Part shown: positions 32,673-41,497 of the stretch, in pieces
How positions within the stretch are numbered: position 1 is the first letter of the stretch
How the letters are laid out: each line of letters starts with the position of its first letter
Source: Clostridia bacterium
GTDB taxonomy: Bacteria > Bacillota > Clostridia > Lachnospirales > Lachnospiraceae
Length of the DNA: 64,000 nucleotides
Assembly: GCA_910576325.1 (NCBI GenBank)
Contig: CAJTIM010000009.1
Coordinates: 1 to 64,000, forward strand
Reading direction: 5' to 3'
Program-made: the position numbers and the translations under genes
Notes under the pieces: generated by a model
What the model saw: only the letters and a program-made list of their open reading frames with translations
The model's database searches: none
What the model was told of the DNA's origin: nothing

Positions 32673-33821
32673 TTACTCAATCATAATTTCCTTGATAGAA
32701 ATCTTCTTGATTTTTTCGGAATATACATACATCAGAACTTCATAAATCGCAATAAAAACGGTGAGTGAAATAAGCATAACGGAAACATCAAATTCATATA
32801 CAGGTACGTTCCCCATATCTTTAAATACAATATCCACCACAAGCCGCAGTAAGCCATACTGATATACGGTTCCGATTATAAAACCAATATAAGACAGCGG
32901 TCTGTATCCGCCGAGAATTGCCATGCAGCATTCTTTCTGCGAATAGCCGAATACTCTCATCATAGCAATCGTCTTTGTATTTCCGTTTATTACTGTAGTT
33001 ATGGCAAGAAACAGGGTTGTAAACGCTAATACAAGTCCGATGACCAGCATCATCACACCCATCATTTCACTTGATAAATCTTTCATACTAAAGGACATTT
33101 GTGTCATAGCGGAAAAACAAAACGAAGCAAACATAATGAAAAATACAAGCGCCTTTTTAGATTTCAAGGTATTCCTTTTCAAATCCTCCACAAACGGCAA
33201 CTCTCTGTTTTTTTCGATTCTGTGATTCGGTGTTTTAGAAGCGGTTTGCAGATTATCTTTCAAAAGCAGCAGCACGGGCTTTTTTAATTTGTACCAAGCG
33301 TAATAAACCGAAAGCGCCGAAAAACACACGGTGGGCAATACCACGAAATAAAATAAAATGCTTGGATGAAAATTTATAGTTATTTCAGGAAGCAGTTTAT
33401 CTTCATTTTGCAGAGCGTAAAACCACGGCATTATAAGAAATGCGCCTGCATATCCGATAGCAGTTCCGATAAAAGTACTGATTCCGAATACCCAAAAGCT
33501 TTTTGCAATTTTGATATTTGAATATCCCAATGCCTTTAATATCCCAAGTTCCTTCTTATGCGTGTCAATATAATGCTTAATATAAAATAATAACATAACA
33601 ACCGCAGTTAAAAGCAAGCATCCGCCGCTTACAAGGCAAACGACTTTTGCGGCAGAAACCTGAGCATTATAAAAAACCATTGACAATTCAGATGTTATTT
33701 CACTCTCAATGAGCCGGGCATCAAAATAAAAATTCACAAACATGGTACATACAAGTACGGCGCAACAGGCGACAATGGAAATGCCGATGAGTTTTGAAGC
33801 ATTTTTTATTCCAACGAGCAT
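32673..33821 (-). CDS. FtsX-type ABC transporter permease
   Basis: A 382-residue permease with about eight membrane helices in two FtsX-like sets (about residues 12-40, 55-90, 100-135, 155-185 and 220-380). The cytoplasmic motif HKKELGILKALGYSNIKIAK is typical of FtsX/MacB-type permeases, repeated as TIAMMRVFGYSQKE in the second half. The large outside domain of MacB is missing. The start at 33,821 is four bases after the ATPase stop; an ATG seven codons earlier overlaps that gene. Together they form an exporter of unknown substrate. Confidence 0.83.
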   Translation of the reverse strand: MLVGIKNASKLIGISIVACCAVLVCTMFVNFYFDARLIESEITSELSMVFYNAQVSAAKVVCLVSGGCLLLTAVVMLLFYIKHYIDTHKKELGILKALGYSNIKIAKSFWVFGISTFIGTAIGYAGAFLIMPWFYALQNEDKLLPEITINFHPSILFYFVVLPTVCFSALSVYYAWYKLKKPVLLLLKDNLQTASKTPNHRIEKNRELPFVEDLKRNTLKSKKALVFFIMFASFCFSAMTQMSFSMKDLSSEMMGVMMLVIGLVLAFTTLFLAITTVINGNTKTIAMMRVFGYSQKECCMAILGGYRPLSYIGFIIGTVYQYGLLRLVVDIVFKDMGNVPVYEFDVSVMLISLTVFIAIYEVLMYVYSEKIKKISIKEIMIE

Positions 33822-33825
33822 ACCA

Positions 33826-34518
33826 TCACCATCCAATCTCATAAGCGGTCTTTTTCGTTTTATTTGTATAAATTTCAGATATTTTTCCGCTGTTCATTTT
33901 TATAACTGTGTTAGCCATTTCCGCGATATTCAGATTGTGCGTTATCAATATGATTGTAAAAGCATATTCCTTTTGAAGTTTACAGATATAATCAAGAATC
34001 TGCCGTCCTGTTTCTTCGTCTAATGCGCCTGTCGGTTCGTCAAGAAATAAGACTCTCGGTCTTTTTGCCAAAGCTCTTGCAATAGATACCCTTTGCTGCT
34101 CGCCGCCTGAAAGTTCGCTGGGATATTTATGTAGTTTTTCTCCCAGTCCAATTGCCTCAAGGATGGTTTTATAGTCTTTGTTATCCGCTAAGTCAGCGCC
34201 CATTTTCACATTTTTATCGACGCTCATATTGGGCAGCAAATAATACTGCTGAAAAATAAATCCGACATTTTCCTTACGAAATGTAGTTACTTCATTATCA
34301 GAAAGCGCGGTGATATCCTTTCCGTCATAAAAGACTTTACCGCTGTCAGGGCGTTCAAGACCTGAAATTACATTCAAAAAAGTTGATTTGCCTGAACCTG
34401 ACGCACCGAGAATCACCACAAAATCATGATCTTCTATATCAAGACTGATGTCCTTTAATACTTGAAATCGGCTTTCTCCGTTTCCGTATGATTTTATTAT
34501 ATTTTTTGCTTTAATCAT
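33826..34518 (-). CDS. LolD/MacB-type ABC transporter ATPase
   Basis: A 230-residue ATPase with Walker A GASGSGKST (about residue 37), Q-loop FIFQQYYLLP, signature LSGGEQQRVSIARA, Walker B VLFLDEPTGALD and the H-loop LITHN. It pairs with the FtsX-type permease gene four bases downstream and overlaps the TetR gene by eight bases. All catalytic motifs are intact. Confidence 0.92.
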   Translation of the reverse strand: MIKAKNIIKSYGNGESRFQVLKDISLDIEDHDFVVILGASGSGKSTFLNVISGLERPDSGKVFYDGKDITALSDNEVTTFRKENVGFIFQQYYLLPNMSVDKNVKMGADLADNKDYKTILEAIGLGEKLHKYPSELSGGEQQRVSIARALAKRPRVLFLDEPTGALDEETGRQILDYICKLQKEYAFTIILITHNLNIAEMANTVIKMNSGKISEIYTNKTKKTAYEIGW

Positions 34519-35092
34519 TATTTTCTTCCTCCTTTATCTTTTTCAGAATGCTCATACATACCTCAGTAACCATTGTACTGATTTCGTCGTCTGTAAAGCG
34601 GCACATTTTTGTGGCGCAAAGGGATGCAATTCCGTGTGTATATATCCAAAGATGATGATATAGCTTTTTCGCAGATGACTTGCAAATTTTGTAATCATCT
34701 TGAATTGACAATAGAATTTGCTCATAACTTTCATCTATCAGCGGAAGTACGCCTGATAAGTCGGGAATTTGTTTTTGCTCCGTCATAAAGAGGAGCTGAA
34801 AAAGTTTTGACTCATTAACAGAAAAAAGAATATATTGCGTGCCTACGCCTTTGAAAGGGTGCGCCTCTGTTAAACCTTTTCGGACATATTCTTTATACAA
34901 GGCTTTGGCGGCCTCAATCATAGCCTGCTGAACTTCTTCCATATTTTTGAATACGGTAAAAATCGGTCTTGCAGAGCTGGAGAGGTATGTTCCCAATGCT
35001 CTGGAGGTTAAAGCTTCGTATCCGTTTGTTCTGACAATGTTTAATGCGGCTTCAATAATTTCTTCTTGTGTAAATTTTGCTTTTGGCGGCAT
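34511..35092 (-). CDS. TetR/AcrR family regulator of the ABC exporter
   Basis: A 193-residue regulator with an N-terminal helix-turn-helix (TQEEIIEAALNIVRTNGYEA, then LTSRALGTYL) and a C-terminal helical sensor domain with several cysteines. It is the first gene of the minus-strand operon with the ATPase and permease. A promoter and an 18-bp palindrome lie about 205 bases upstream, so autoregulation is likely. Confidence 0.87.
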   Translation of the reverse strand: MPPKAKFTQEEIIEAALNIVRTNGYEALTSRALGTYLSSSARPIFTVFKNMEEVQQAMIEAAKALYKEYVRKGLTEAHPFKGVGTQYILFSVNESKLFQLLFMTEQKQIPDLSGVLPLIDESYEQILLSIQDDYKICKSSAKKLYHHLWIYTHGIASLCATKMCRFTDDEISTMVTEVCMSILKKIKEEENND

Positions 35093-35297
35093 ACTCTATT
35101 TCTCCTATTCCAGTCGCTGCTCGACGATGCTAAAGGGTAAAGTCGCTTCGATTCACCTGTAATGAGAGAAACTTTTACTCGAAAGAGCCTCATAAATAAA
35201 AGTTCCTCTTGTGCGTCTTTGGGACTTTACAGGCCGGCAAAGAGTATTTGTTATAAATGCTTGACATTTCTTAGCCGGACTTTTTAAATCACTTGTT

Positions 35298-35343
35298 TTA
35301 AATCAATTGATTTAATTATAATCAAGGCCTCCATAAAAGTCAA
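35298..35343 (-). promoter_or_regulatory. promoter with overlapping palindromic operator of the tetR-ABC operon
   Basis: On the minus strand TTGACT (35,338-35,343) and TATAAT (35,315-35,320) are separated by 17 bases. The perfect 18-bp palindrome TTAAATCAATTGATTTAA at 35,298-35,315 abuts the -10 box and covers the expected start of transcription, as expected for a TetR-type operator. Confidence 0.82.
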
Positions 35344-35383
35344 TAAGGAAGATGAGATTACTCCCAGCCGCCTTATTGTCTGC

Positions 35384-35716
35384 TTATGTAAAGATGATTT
35401 TCTTTTCTGCAATCTCCCTCCCACATGCCCGTATGTTATTCCTTTTCCGCACTCGTTCTAAGGCGTTTTCCGTTTTTAAGTGTTCCATGATGCTTTGTGG
35501 CTGTTTCATCTGCTTTGCCAATCGAAAGAACATATTCTCCGTCTGTTTATCCATATTGGAAAGGTAACCGTTCAATCTGATGCTCGTAGGCAGCGTTGTG
35601 TATGTAGTTCTCCGGTATTCATTTAAATACGGCAAGTGCTGCTGTCTCCACAAACCGATAGGTTGTTCTTTTTCGGTTGGTAAGATAAGGCAAGTGCCAA
35701 AGACCATTGTTTTCAT
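35384..35716 (-). pseudogene. TnpV family transposon protein, N-terminally shortened
   Basis: The 110-residue frame matches the TnpV pattern seen in clostridial transposons: LPTEKEQPIGLWRQQHLPYL, EYRRTTYTTLPTSIRLNGYL and ENALERVRKRNNIRACGREI. The usual N-terminal segment between MKTMVFG and LPTEKEQ seems shortened. No transposase or inverted repeats accompany it, so it looks like a stray remnant of a mobile element. TnpV function is unknown. Confidence 0.6.
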
Positions 35717-35856
35717 TATAAATATGCTTGTCCGTTAAAAAATCCTCCGTTATAATATATTTGCACGTATGCCGCAGTTCTTTGATTGCCACACTTTGTT
35801 ATATCTTGTTATCGGATCTAAATCAGTATTTATGCAGAGTATGGAGGGAAATTAAA

Positions 35857-36369
35857 ATGGTTTTGATGATTGATACAACAATAAAACATATAGGAAAGCA
35901 AATTGCAGAGGAATTACTTCACAATGGCGGAAATCCAGCCGCATTTGAATTGATCGATACTGCCGGAATGAATATTTCTCACTGTGTCGGCTGTAATTAC
36001 TGCTGGCTCAAAACGCCGGGAATATGCGTCATCAAAGACGATTATGCGCCGATTTTGAAAAAGATGAGCAAAGCCGATCAGGTTTGGCTGATTTCGGATA
36101 CGCATTTTGGATTTCTCTCTTATCAGACGAAAAACATTGTGGACAGGGTGATGCCGCTTGTTACGATGTATCTGAAATTCAAGGGCGGGCAGATGCGTCA
36201 TGTCATGCGCTATGACCATCAGCCGAATATTGGGATTATCTATACCGGGGATGGCGATCAGGCTTATCTGGAACGGTGGTGCGGGCGCACGGCGCTTAAT
36301 TTTGGAAGCAGTTCTCTGGGAGTTTTTCCTGCTGAAAACAGAAAGGAGGCGGTTTTATGCATGTTGTAA
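35857..36369 (+). CDS. flavodoxin-fold NAD(P)H-dependent FMN reductase-like protein
   Basis: A 170-residue protein with the pattern of iron-sulfur flavoprotein/FMN reductase relatives: GMNISHCVGCNYCWLKTPGI carries the CxxCxxC cysteines and IKDDYAPILKKMSKADQVW follows. The usual N-terminal glycine-rich phosphate loop (GSPR) is absent, since the chosen start MVLMIDTT already lies in the fold. GGAGGG precedes the ATG by ten bases. It overlaps the next gene by 13 bases, and the two probably act together in a redox step of unknown substrate. Confidence 0.72.
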   Translation: MVLMIDTTIKHIGKQIAEELLHNGGNPAAFELIDTAGMNISHCVGCNYCWLKTPGICVIKDDYAPILKKMSKADQVWLISDTHFGFLSYQTKNIVDRVMPLVTMYLKFKGGQMRHVMRYDHQPNIGIIYTGDGDQAYLERWCGRTALNFGSSSLGVFPAENRKEAVLCML

Positions 36370-37007
36370 TCATCAACGGAAGTCCGCGCGTGCAAAAATA
36401 CAGCAACACGGATAAAATCATTGCTTCTTTTGTAAAGGGTTTGTCAAAAAAAGGGGCGTCCTTTGAAACATATGCCATTTCCAACCGTAAATCATGGGAA
36501 ATCATACGGGACGCTTATATAAAGAATGAGGAAATATTGATTGCGCTTCCATTATATGTGGAATGTATACCCGGGCTTCTTTTGGAGTTTTTGGAAACTC
36601 TGCCGAGAAAGAATGAGCATACAAGAATTTCATTTCTTCTGCAAAGCGGTTTTGCGGAGGGGTGTCAGCTTCGATGCGGTGAGGAATTTCTGGCGAAGCT
36701 GCCGGAATATCTGGGTGTCCGCTATGGCGGTTGTTTGGTAAAAGGAGATAATTTCGGAATCCGTTTATTAAATGAAGAGAAGCAGGAGCAGATCACAAAA
36801 CCGTATCAGGCGATGGGGGAACTGTTTACGGAGGGAGATGGGTTCTTACGTGAAGAAGCAAAGAAATTTACCGGTCCTGAATATTTTCCGCTGCCTGTGC
36901 GTTTGATAATGCAGCTCGTATTCAAAACCTTTGGGAAAAAGATGTTTCAGAAAGCGGCGGCATCATGGGGGTGTGCTGTGCCACTTGATAAAAAAATATG
37001 GGGGTAA
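36357..37007 (+). CDS. flavodoxin-fold NAD(P)H-dependent oxidoreductase
   Basis: A 216-residue protein starting MHVVIINGSPRVQKYSNTDK; the INGSPR loop is the FMN phosphate-binding loop of the NADPH-dependent FMN reductase family. A central ILIALPLYVECIPGLLLEFL segment is the usual second flavin-contact region. It overlaps the previous reductase-like gene and probably forms a two-gene operon with it. Substrate unknown. Confidence 0.82.
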   Translation: MHVVIINGSPRVQKYSNTDKIIASFVKGLSKKGASFETYAISNRKSWEIIRDAYIKNEEILIALPLYVECIPGLLLEFLETLPRKNEHTRISFLLQSGFAEGCQLRCGEEFLAKLPEYLGVRYGGCLVKGDNFGIRLLNEEKQEQITKPYQAMGELFTEGDGFLREEAKKFTGPEYFPLPVRLIMQLVFKTFGKKMFQKAAASWGCAVPLDKKIWG

Positions 37008-37645
37008 ATACCGATTTGCCGGTTGATTTTCCGCCTCAAGTATAGCACATTTCCCCGCCGAAAACGCTCTGCCCTCCGTTTTTGTGTCTAAAAACAGAAA
37101 AGAGGGTGCTGCAAAATGATCAAATTAGATGTTTGAGCGGCACCCTCGTTCTTCCTGCCTGTTTTCCGCTGTGTTGAAAATGCGTCAATAACTCAAAAAA
37201 ACAGAATAGGTTTATTTTGGGGTTTATTTTTGCAAGTAGGTTTTTGAAAATTTAGGTTGTAAAAATTTGTAATCTGTGTTATGATGCAGATACGGACAGG
37301 AATTATTTCTGGTAGTGATGGTCTGTTACGAAATGTCTTTTGTCTATGTCTCCAGGTCGGAGAGATTTTCAGCAAATGGATGTAAAGGTATATCTTGGGA
37401 GGAAGCCCTAATAGTGCATATTAATTAAGATATGGTACTTTTTAGTCAGGGCTTGGATGGAATTAAGGATATATCTTTATGGACAAAAATACGTGTGGAT
37501 TGATGAAATACATTATGGGTAAGGCAAGTTTACCTAAAAGATAAAGAGAAGATGCCTTGAGGTATATGCCTCTATGCGCAAAGAATATGCACAAATTAGT
37601 AGTAGAAAGGAATGGACAAATTAGTAATAAGAAAGGAGCAGGTTT
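37008..37645. other. intergenic region with hairpin and rpn promoter/leader
   Basis: A stem-loop with GAGGGTGC and GCACCCTC arms spans about 37,100-37,146. A promoter-like segment at about 37,253-37,285 (TTGTAA, TTATGAT) resembles 51,290-51,325. The 36-base segment 37,344-37,379 is identical to 53,546-53,581, upstream of the other rpn gene, and contains the small stem CTCC-AGGTC-GGAG. The region is presumably the long 5' leader of the rpn gene. Confidence 0.65.
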
Positions 37646-38728
37646 ATGGCAGATTTGAAACAGCATTTTCCCATGATTCAGGAGCGGAAGGAGGTGTTGG
37701 AGAAGATACATGATAAAAAGGAGCTTTTGAAAATGTTTTATTCCTGGACGGAGGAGCAGCAGGAGGAATTTCTGGATTTTTGTACGGGGGTGAAGGGGCC
37801 GAGGATGCTCTATGATGGGTTTTTTAAAGAGGTGATGAACCCGGAAAGCGCGCCGGAACGGCTGAATGAATTTTTGTCGTTGATTTTGGGTACTCCGGTG
37901 AAAATTCATGCGGTGCTTCCCAATGATTCCACCCGTCTTGCGGATGAAAGCTCGCTGTTGATTACGGATATTGTGGTGGAGCTTAAGGACGGAAGCCTGG
38001 CAAATGTGGAGGTTCAGAAGCTTGGATATAAGTTTCCGGGGGAGCGCAGCGCTTGTTATTCGGCGGATCTTTTGCTGAGGCAGTATAAGCGCGTGCGTAA
38101 TAAGAAGCGGAAAAAATTCAGTTACCGGGATATAAAGTCTGTTTATAATATTGTATTGTTTGAATCCAGTCCGGAAGAATTTCATGAATTTCCCGATGTT
38201 TACATACACCGTTCCGAGCAGAAGTCTGATACGGGGATCAAGGTGGAACTTCTCCAGAAATATGTATTCATCCCTATTGACATTTTTAAGAAAAGACAGC
38301 ACAATAAAGGTATTACAGGGAAATTGGATGCATGGCTTATGTTTTTCTGTGGGGAAAAGCCGGAGGAGATTGTGAGGCTGATAGAGGCTTATCCGCAGTT
38401 TAAGCCCATGTATGAAGAGGCGTATGAGATGTGCCGGAATATGGAGGATATCATGGGACTTTTTTCAAAGGAACTGCGGGAACTGGACCGGAATACGGTA
38501 CAGCTGATGATTGATGAGATGCAGGAGAAGTTAGAGCAAAAGAGAGAAGAGCTGAAGCATAAGAGTGAAGAGTTGAAGCATAAGAGTGAAGAGCTGGAAC
38601 ATAAGAAAGAAGAGCTAGAGCAGCAAAAAATACGTGCTGATAAAATAGAGGAGTCTGAACGTCAAAAATCGAAACAGCTTGAAGCAGCTCTGCGTCGGAT
38701 TGCGGAATTGGAAAGACAGCAGAGTTAA
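37646..38728 (+). CDS. Rpn/PD-(D/E)XK nuclease family protein, copy 1
   Basis: A 360-residue protein of the Rpn-type transposase-like nuclease family. The nuclease fold is in residues 50-270 with likely catalytic residues D108 in LLITDIVVEL and E122/Q124 in NVEVQK. Residues about 285-355 are a coiled coil with three near-identical heptads EELKHKS. AAAGGAGC precedes the ATG. The first 300 residues are almost the same as those of the gene at 53,800, while the coiled coils differ. Known relatives cut DNA and promote recombination; the biological role is unsettled. Confidence 0.86.
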   Translation: MADLKQHFPMIQERKEVLEKIHDKKELLKMFYSWTEEQQEEFLDFCTGVKGPRMLYDGFFKEVMNPESAPERLNEFLSLILGTPVKIHAVLPNDSTRLADESSLLITDIVVELKDGSLANVEVQKLGYKFPGERSACYSADLLLRQYKRVRNKKRKKFSYRDIKSVYNIVLFESSPEEFHEFPDVYIHRSEQKSDTGIKVELLQKYVFIPIDIFKKRQHNKGITGKLDAWLMFFCGEKPEEIVRLIEAYPQFKPMYEEAYEMCRNMEDIMGLFSKELRELDRNTVQLMIDEMQEKLEQKREELKHKSEELKHKSEELEHKKEELEQQKIRADKIEESERQKSKQLEAALRRIAELERQQS

Positions 38729-38743
38729 AAAGTAATGAATGGA

Positions 38744-38780
38744 AAGCACGAAGAAAAAAAGAGGTTCTTCGTGCTTTTTT
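38744..38780 (+). terminator. rho-independent terminator after rpn copy 1
   Basis: AAGCACGAAGAA pairs with TTCTTCGTGCTT across a purine loop and runs into TTTTTT. The same hairpin in slightly changed form follows the second rpn gene. Confidence 0.9.
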
Positions 38781-39141
38781 CTGCATAAAGTTCATATTTT
38801 TACTTAATAAAGTTAAGAATTTAACAATTCCATCCCAATCCCATTCATTTACAAAATCAAATAAAATACTCAAAAAATAGAAAAAATTAGAAAAATACAG
38901 AGAATATTTAAAAAGCGAAGACATTTTCTTTTGATTGCCGTGGATAACAGACAAGTAGACATGTTTCAGGCTAATTTCGTGTCCAAAGGGGGCATTTTGC
39001 ACTGGTATGTTCATTTGATAAGGGGCTGTCTCGCCTTCTCAAGCATCGCACCAGGTTAGAACCTCTACAGCTTGCTGCAAGAGCTTTGACTTATGTGACA
39101 TTCTGGTTTTTAAAAAACTTTAAAATAATCTGCGCCAGGGG

Positions 39142-39170
39142 TTGTTAATTGTTTAACAACATGCTATAAT
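39142..39170 (+). promoter_or_regulatory. Rex-controlled promoter of the malate dehydrogenase gene
   Basis: TTGTTAA-TTGT-TTAACAA at 39,142-39,159 is a perfect match to the known Rex operator (TTGTTAANNNNTTAACAA). It contains the -35 box (TTGTTA) and precedes TATAAT at 39,165-39,170 by 17 bases. Rex leaves DNA when NADH is high, so the gene should be switched on when the NADH/NAD ratio rises. A leader of about 195 bases follows. Confidence 0.9.
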
Positions 39171-39370
39171 GAGTCCAATTGATATAAAATTATCAATCAG
39201 TCCCGAAACATGGAAGAAATTCGTTACATTTCCCCTTCCCATACCCAAAGGGTATCCCATTCATGCATACCCCTTTGGATATATCGGTTTCATCCAATCA
39301 GATATATTTCAGGGCAAAACAGCGAAGGGCAGATTGTAGCAGAAATCAAAGGAAAGAGAGAGGTAAAAGT

Positions 39371-40327
39371 ATGAGTCAGGAAACAGCAAACAAGATCGTT
39401 GTAGTTGGCGCAGGTAAGGTAGGAGAAACCATTTGTTACACCTTGATGCTGAAAACACAGGTAAGCGAGATCGTTATCATCGACGTAGACGAGGATCGAG
39501 CCAAGGGCGCAGCGCTGGATATCTCCCACGGCACCGCATTCTACAGCCAGGTACGTGTACGCCAGGGCGGATATGAGGAGTGCGCCGACGCAAAGGCCAT
39601 CATCGTAACGGCAGGCGTTCCCAGAAAGCCGGGCCAGACACGCCTCGATCTGGCAAAGGTCAACACCGGAGTAGCAAAGAGCATTGCCAGAAACATTATG
39701 CAGTACGCCAAGAATCCGCTGATTATTGTAGTTGCCAACCCGGTAGACGTCAACACCTACCTGATTCAGAAGGAAACCGGACTGCCCACCGGCCGCGTAA
39801 TAGGTACGGGAACCTCTCTGGACACAGCCCGTTTCCGTTATCTGATTAGCGAGCGCTGTCATGTGGACATCCGCGATATCCAGGGCTACATCTTAGGCGA
39901 GCACGGAGACGCACAGGTGCCCATCTGGAGCGGCGTGAATGTGGCAGGAGAGCCGGTAGATCATTTCCTCTCCCAGGACCCTGAGGTACGGGCAAAGGAA
40001 AAAGAAGAGATCGCTCAGAAGGCACGCTCCGGCGGCGCGGACGTTATCTCCTTAAAGGGAGCTACCTTTGACGGAATCGCCATGTCCACCTTACGTATCG
40101 TAGAGTCCATCATTAAGGATCAGAATACCGTACTTCCCGTAGCCCACGTATTAGGCGACGACTACGGCGATATGGCGGATTCCTGCATCAGCCTTCCCTG
40201 CGTGATAAACAGCGACGGAATCGGCAAGGTTCTGAAAATCAGCATGACAGACCAGGAGCAGCAGCAGATGGTTCACTCCGCAGACACCTTGAAGGCATTT
40301 ATTAAGGATGTGTGCAGCCAAGATTAA
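39371..40327 (+). CDS. mdh: malate dehydrogenase of the lactate dehydrogenase-like type
   Basis: A 318-residue NAD-dependent 2-hydroxyacid dehydrogenase. The nucleotide-binding GAGKVG motif is at residues 13-18; the active pair is D151/H178 (LDTARFRY and GEHGD). The specificity loop reads AGVPRKPGQTR: R85 stands where lactate dehydrogenases have glutamine, as in malate dehydrogenases, although the general sequence is LDH-like. It should reduce oxaloacetate to malate with NADH. AGAGAGG lies before the ATG at 39,371. It is the only gene between the Rex promoter and the Hdr operon. Confidence 0.85.
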   Translation: MSQETANKIVVVGAGKVGETICYTLMLKTQVSEIVIIDVDEDRAKGAALDISHGTAFYSQVRVRQGGYEECADAKAIIVTAGVPRKPGQTRLDLAKVNTGVAKSIARNIMQYAKNPLIIVVANPVDVNTYLIQKETGLPTGRVIGTGTSLDTARFRYLISERCHVDIRDIQGYILGEHGDAQVPIWSGVNVAGEPVDHFLSQDPEVRAKEKEEIAQKARSGGADVISLKGATFDGIAMSTLRIVESIIKDQNTVLPVAHVLGDDYGDMADSCISLPCVINSDGIGKVLKISMTDQEQQQMVHSADTLKAFIKDVCSQD

Positions 40328-40693
40328 AATACTTTTTTGAAATTGTGTATCTATTGCATGCGGACCTGTTAGAGCAGTGCGGTTTTTGCTCTTAAATCAA
40401 TAGAAACACCTTTTCAAAAAGGAAGCAGCAGTTACTGATTCCCGGAATGAACAGTAACAAAGAATAAAAGAATCATCATCTTACGAATATTTGGAAAATG
40501 ACTTCACAAAAAAGATATGCTATAATCAATAGAAGCAATTTTCAAACATAAAAATCACGATTCACAGCAGCCGCCCGCCTGTCCATACCGCCGGCGGAAA
40601 AGCCGTGAATCGTGACATCATGTATACTCGGATTGCCCGGAACCAAATCAACAGGCAGTTCCGAGCCTTATCAAAGAAAAGGAGGTTAGCCAA
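40328..40693 (+). promoter_or_regulatory. promoter and hairpin leader of the hdr-flx-frd operon
   Basis: TATAAT at 40,521-40,526 has a weak -35 box (ATGACT) 17 bases upstream. The leader then forms a strong hairpin: TCACGATTCAC at 40,555-40,565 pairs with GTGAATCGTGA at 40,605-40,615. No T run follows, so it is more likely a regulatory or stabilising structure than a terminator. AAAGGAGG lies just before the hdrB start. No Rex box was found here. Confidence 0.6.
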
Positions 40694-41482
40694 ATGGTAT
40701 ACAGCTATTATCCGGGCTGTACCTTGAAAAACAAGGCCCAGGACCTGGATCGATATGCCAGAATGTCAGCCGAGGCTCTAGGCTTTACCCTGGAGGAAAT
40801 CGAGGAATGGCAGTGCTGCGGCGCCGTCTATCCCCAGGCTTCCGACGAGATAGCCACCAAGCTCTCAGCAGTACGCGCACTAAACGACGCGAAGGAAAAG
40901 GACCGTGATCTGGTGACCCTTTGCTCCGCCTGCCACCACGTAATCAAGCGCGTAAACGACGATATGAAAAACGTAGAGGACATCCGCACAAGGGCCAACA
41001 ACTACTTAAAGCTTGACGCCCCCTACGAAGGAGAGACAAAAGTCCTTCATTTTCTGGAGGTGCTTCGCGACTGCATAGGCTTTGACGCGGTAAAGGAAAA
41101 GGTGGTAAATCCATTAACGGGCAGAAAAATCGGCGCCTACTACGGCTGCCTGCTCCTTCGTCCAAGCGGCGTGATGGCCTTTGACGATCCGGAGAATCCC
41201 ACCATCATTGAGGATTTTATCAGGGCTTTAGGCGCAGAGCCGGTGGTTTATCCCTACCGGAACGAGTGCTGCGGCGGCTACATATCATTGAAGGAAAAAG
41301 CCCTGGCCGGAAATCTGGTGGATCAGGTGATGGATTCCGCGGCCGATAAGGGAGCCGGGGAGCTGATTACAGCCTGTCCGCTCTGCCTTTACAACTTGAA
41401 AAACAGCGGAACATCCAGGAAGCTTCCCGTTCACTATATCACGGAGCTTTTGGCAGAGGCCCTTGGTCTTATCACGGAATAA
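40694..41482 (+). CDS. hdrB: heterodisulfide reductase subunit B-like protein
   Basis: A 262-residue protein with two CCG domains that bind the non-cubane iron-sulfur clusters of HdrB. First set: C9 (YYPGC), C41-C42 (WQCCG), C77 and C80 (CSAC). Second set: YYGC, NECCGG and CPLC. All cluster cysteines are present. In methanogens HdrB reduces the CoM-CoB heterodisulfide; here, with no methanogenic genes, it may reduce another disulfide or pass electrons to the fumarate reductase-like subunits encoded downstream. First gene of a ten-gene co-directional run. Confidence 0.9.
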   Translation: MVYSYYPGCTLKNKAQDLDRYARMSAEALGFTLEEIEEWQCCGAVYPQASDEIATKLSAVRALNDAKEKDRDLVTLCSACHHVIKRVNDDMKNVEDIRTRANNYLKLDAPYEGETKVLHFLEVLRDCIGFDAVKEKVVNPLTGRKIGAYYGCLLLRPSGVMAFDDPENPTIIEDFIRALGAEPVVYPYRNECCGGYISLKEKALAGNLVDQVMDSAADKGAGELITACPLCLYNLKNSGTSRKLPVHYITELLAEALGLITE

Positions 41483-41497
41483 AGGAGGTCGGAAAAG

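Noticed and set aside
37093-37150. Insertion sequence end
   Set aside because: The GAGGGTGC hairpin resembles those near some IS ends, but no transposase gene or target duplication is present.
37463-38302. 279-codon minus-strand frame opposite rpn copy 1
   Set aside because: An antisense shadow; a similar shadow appears opposite the second rpn copy because the DNA is nearly the same.
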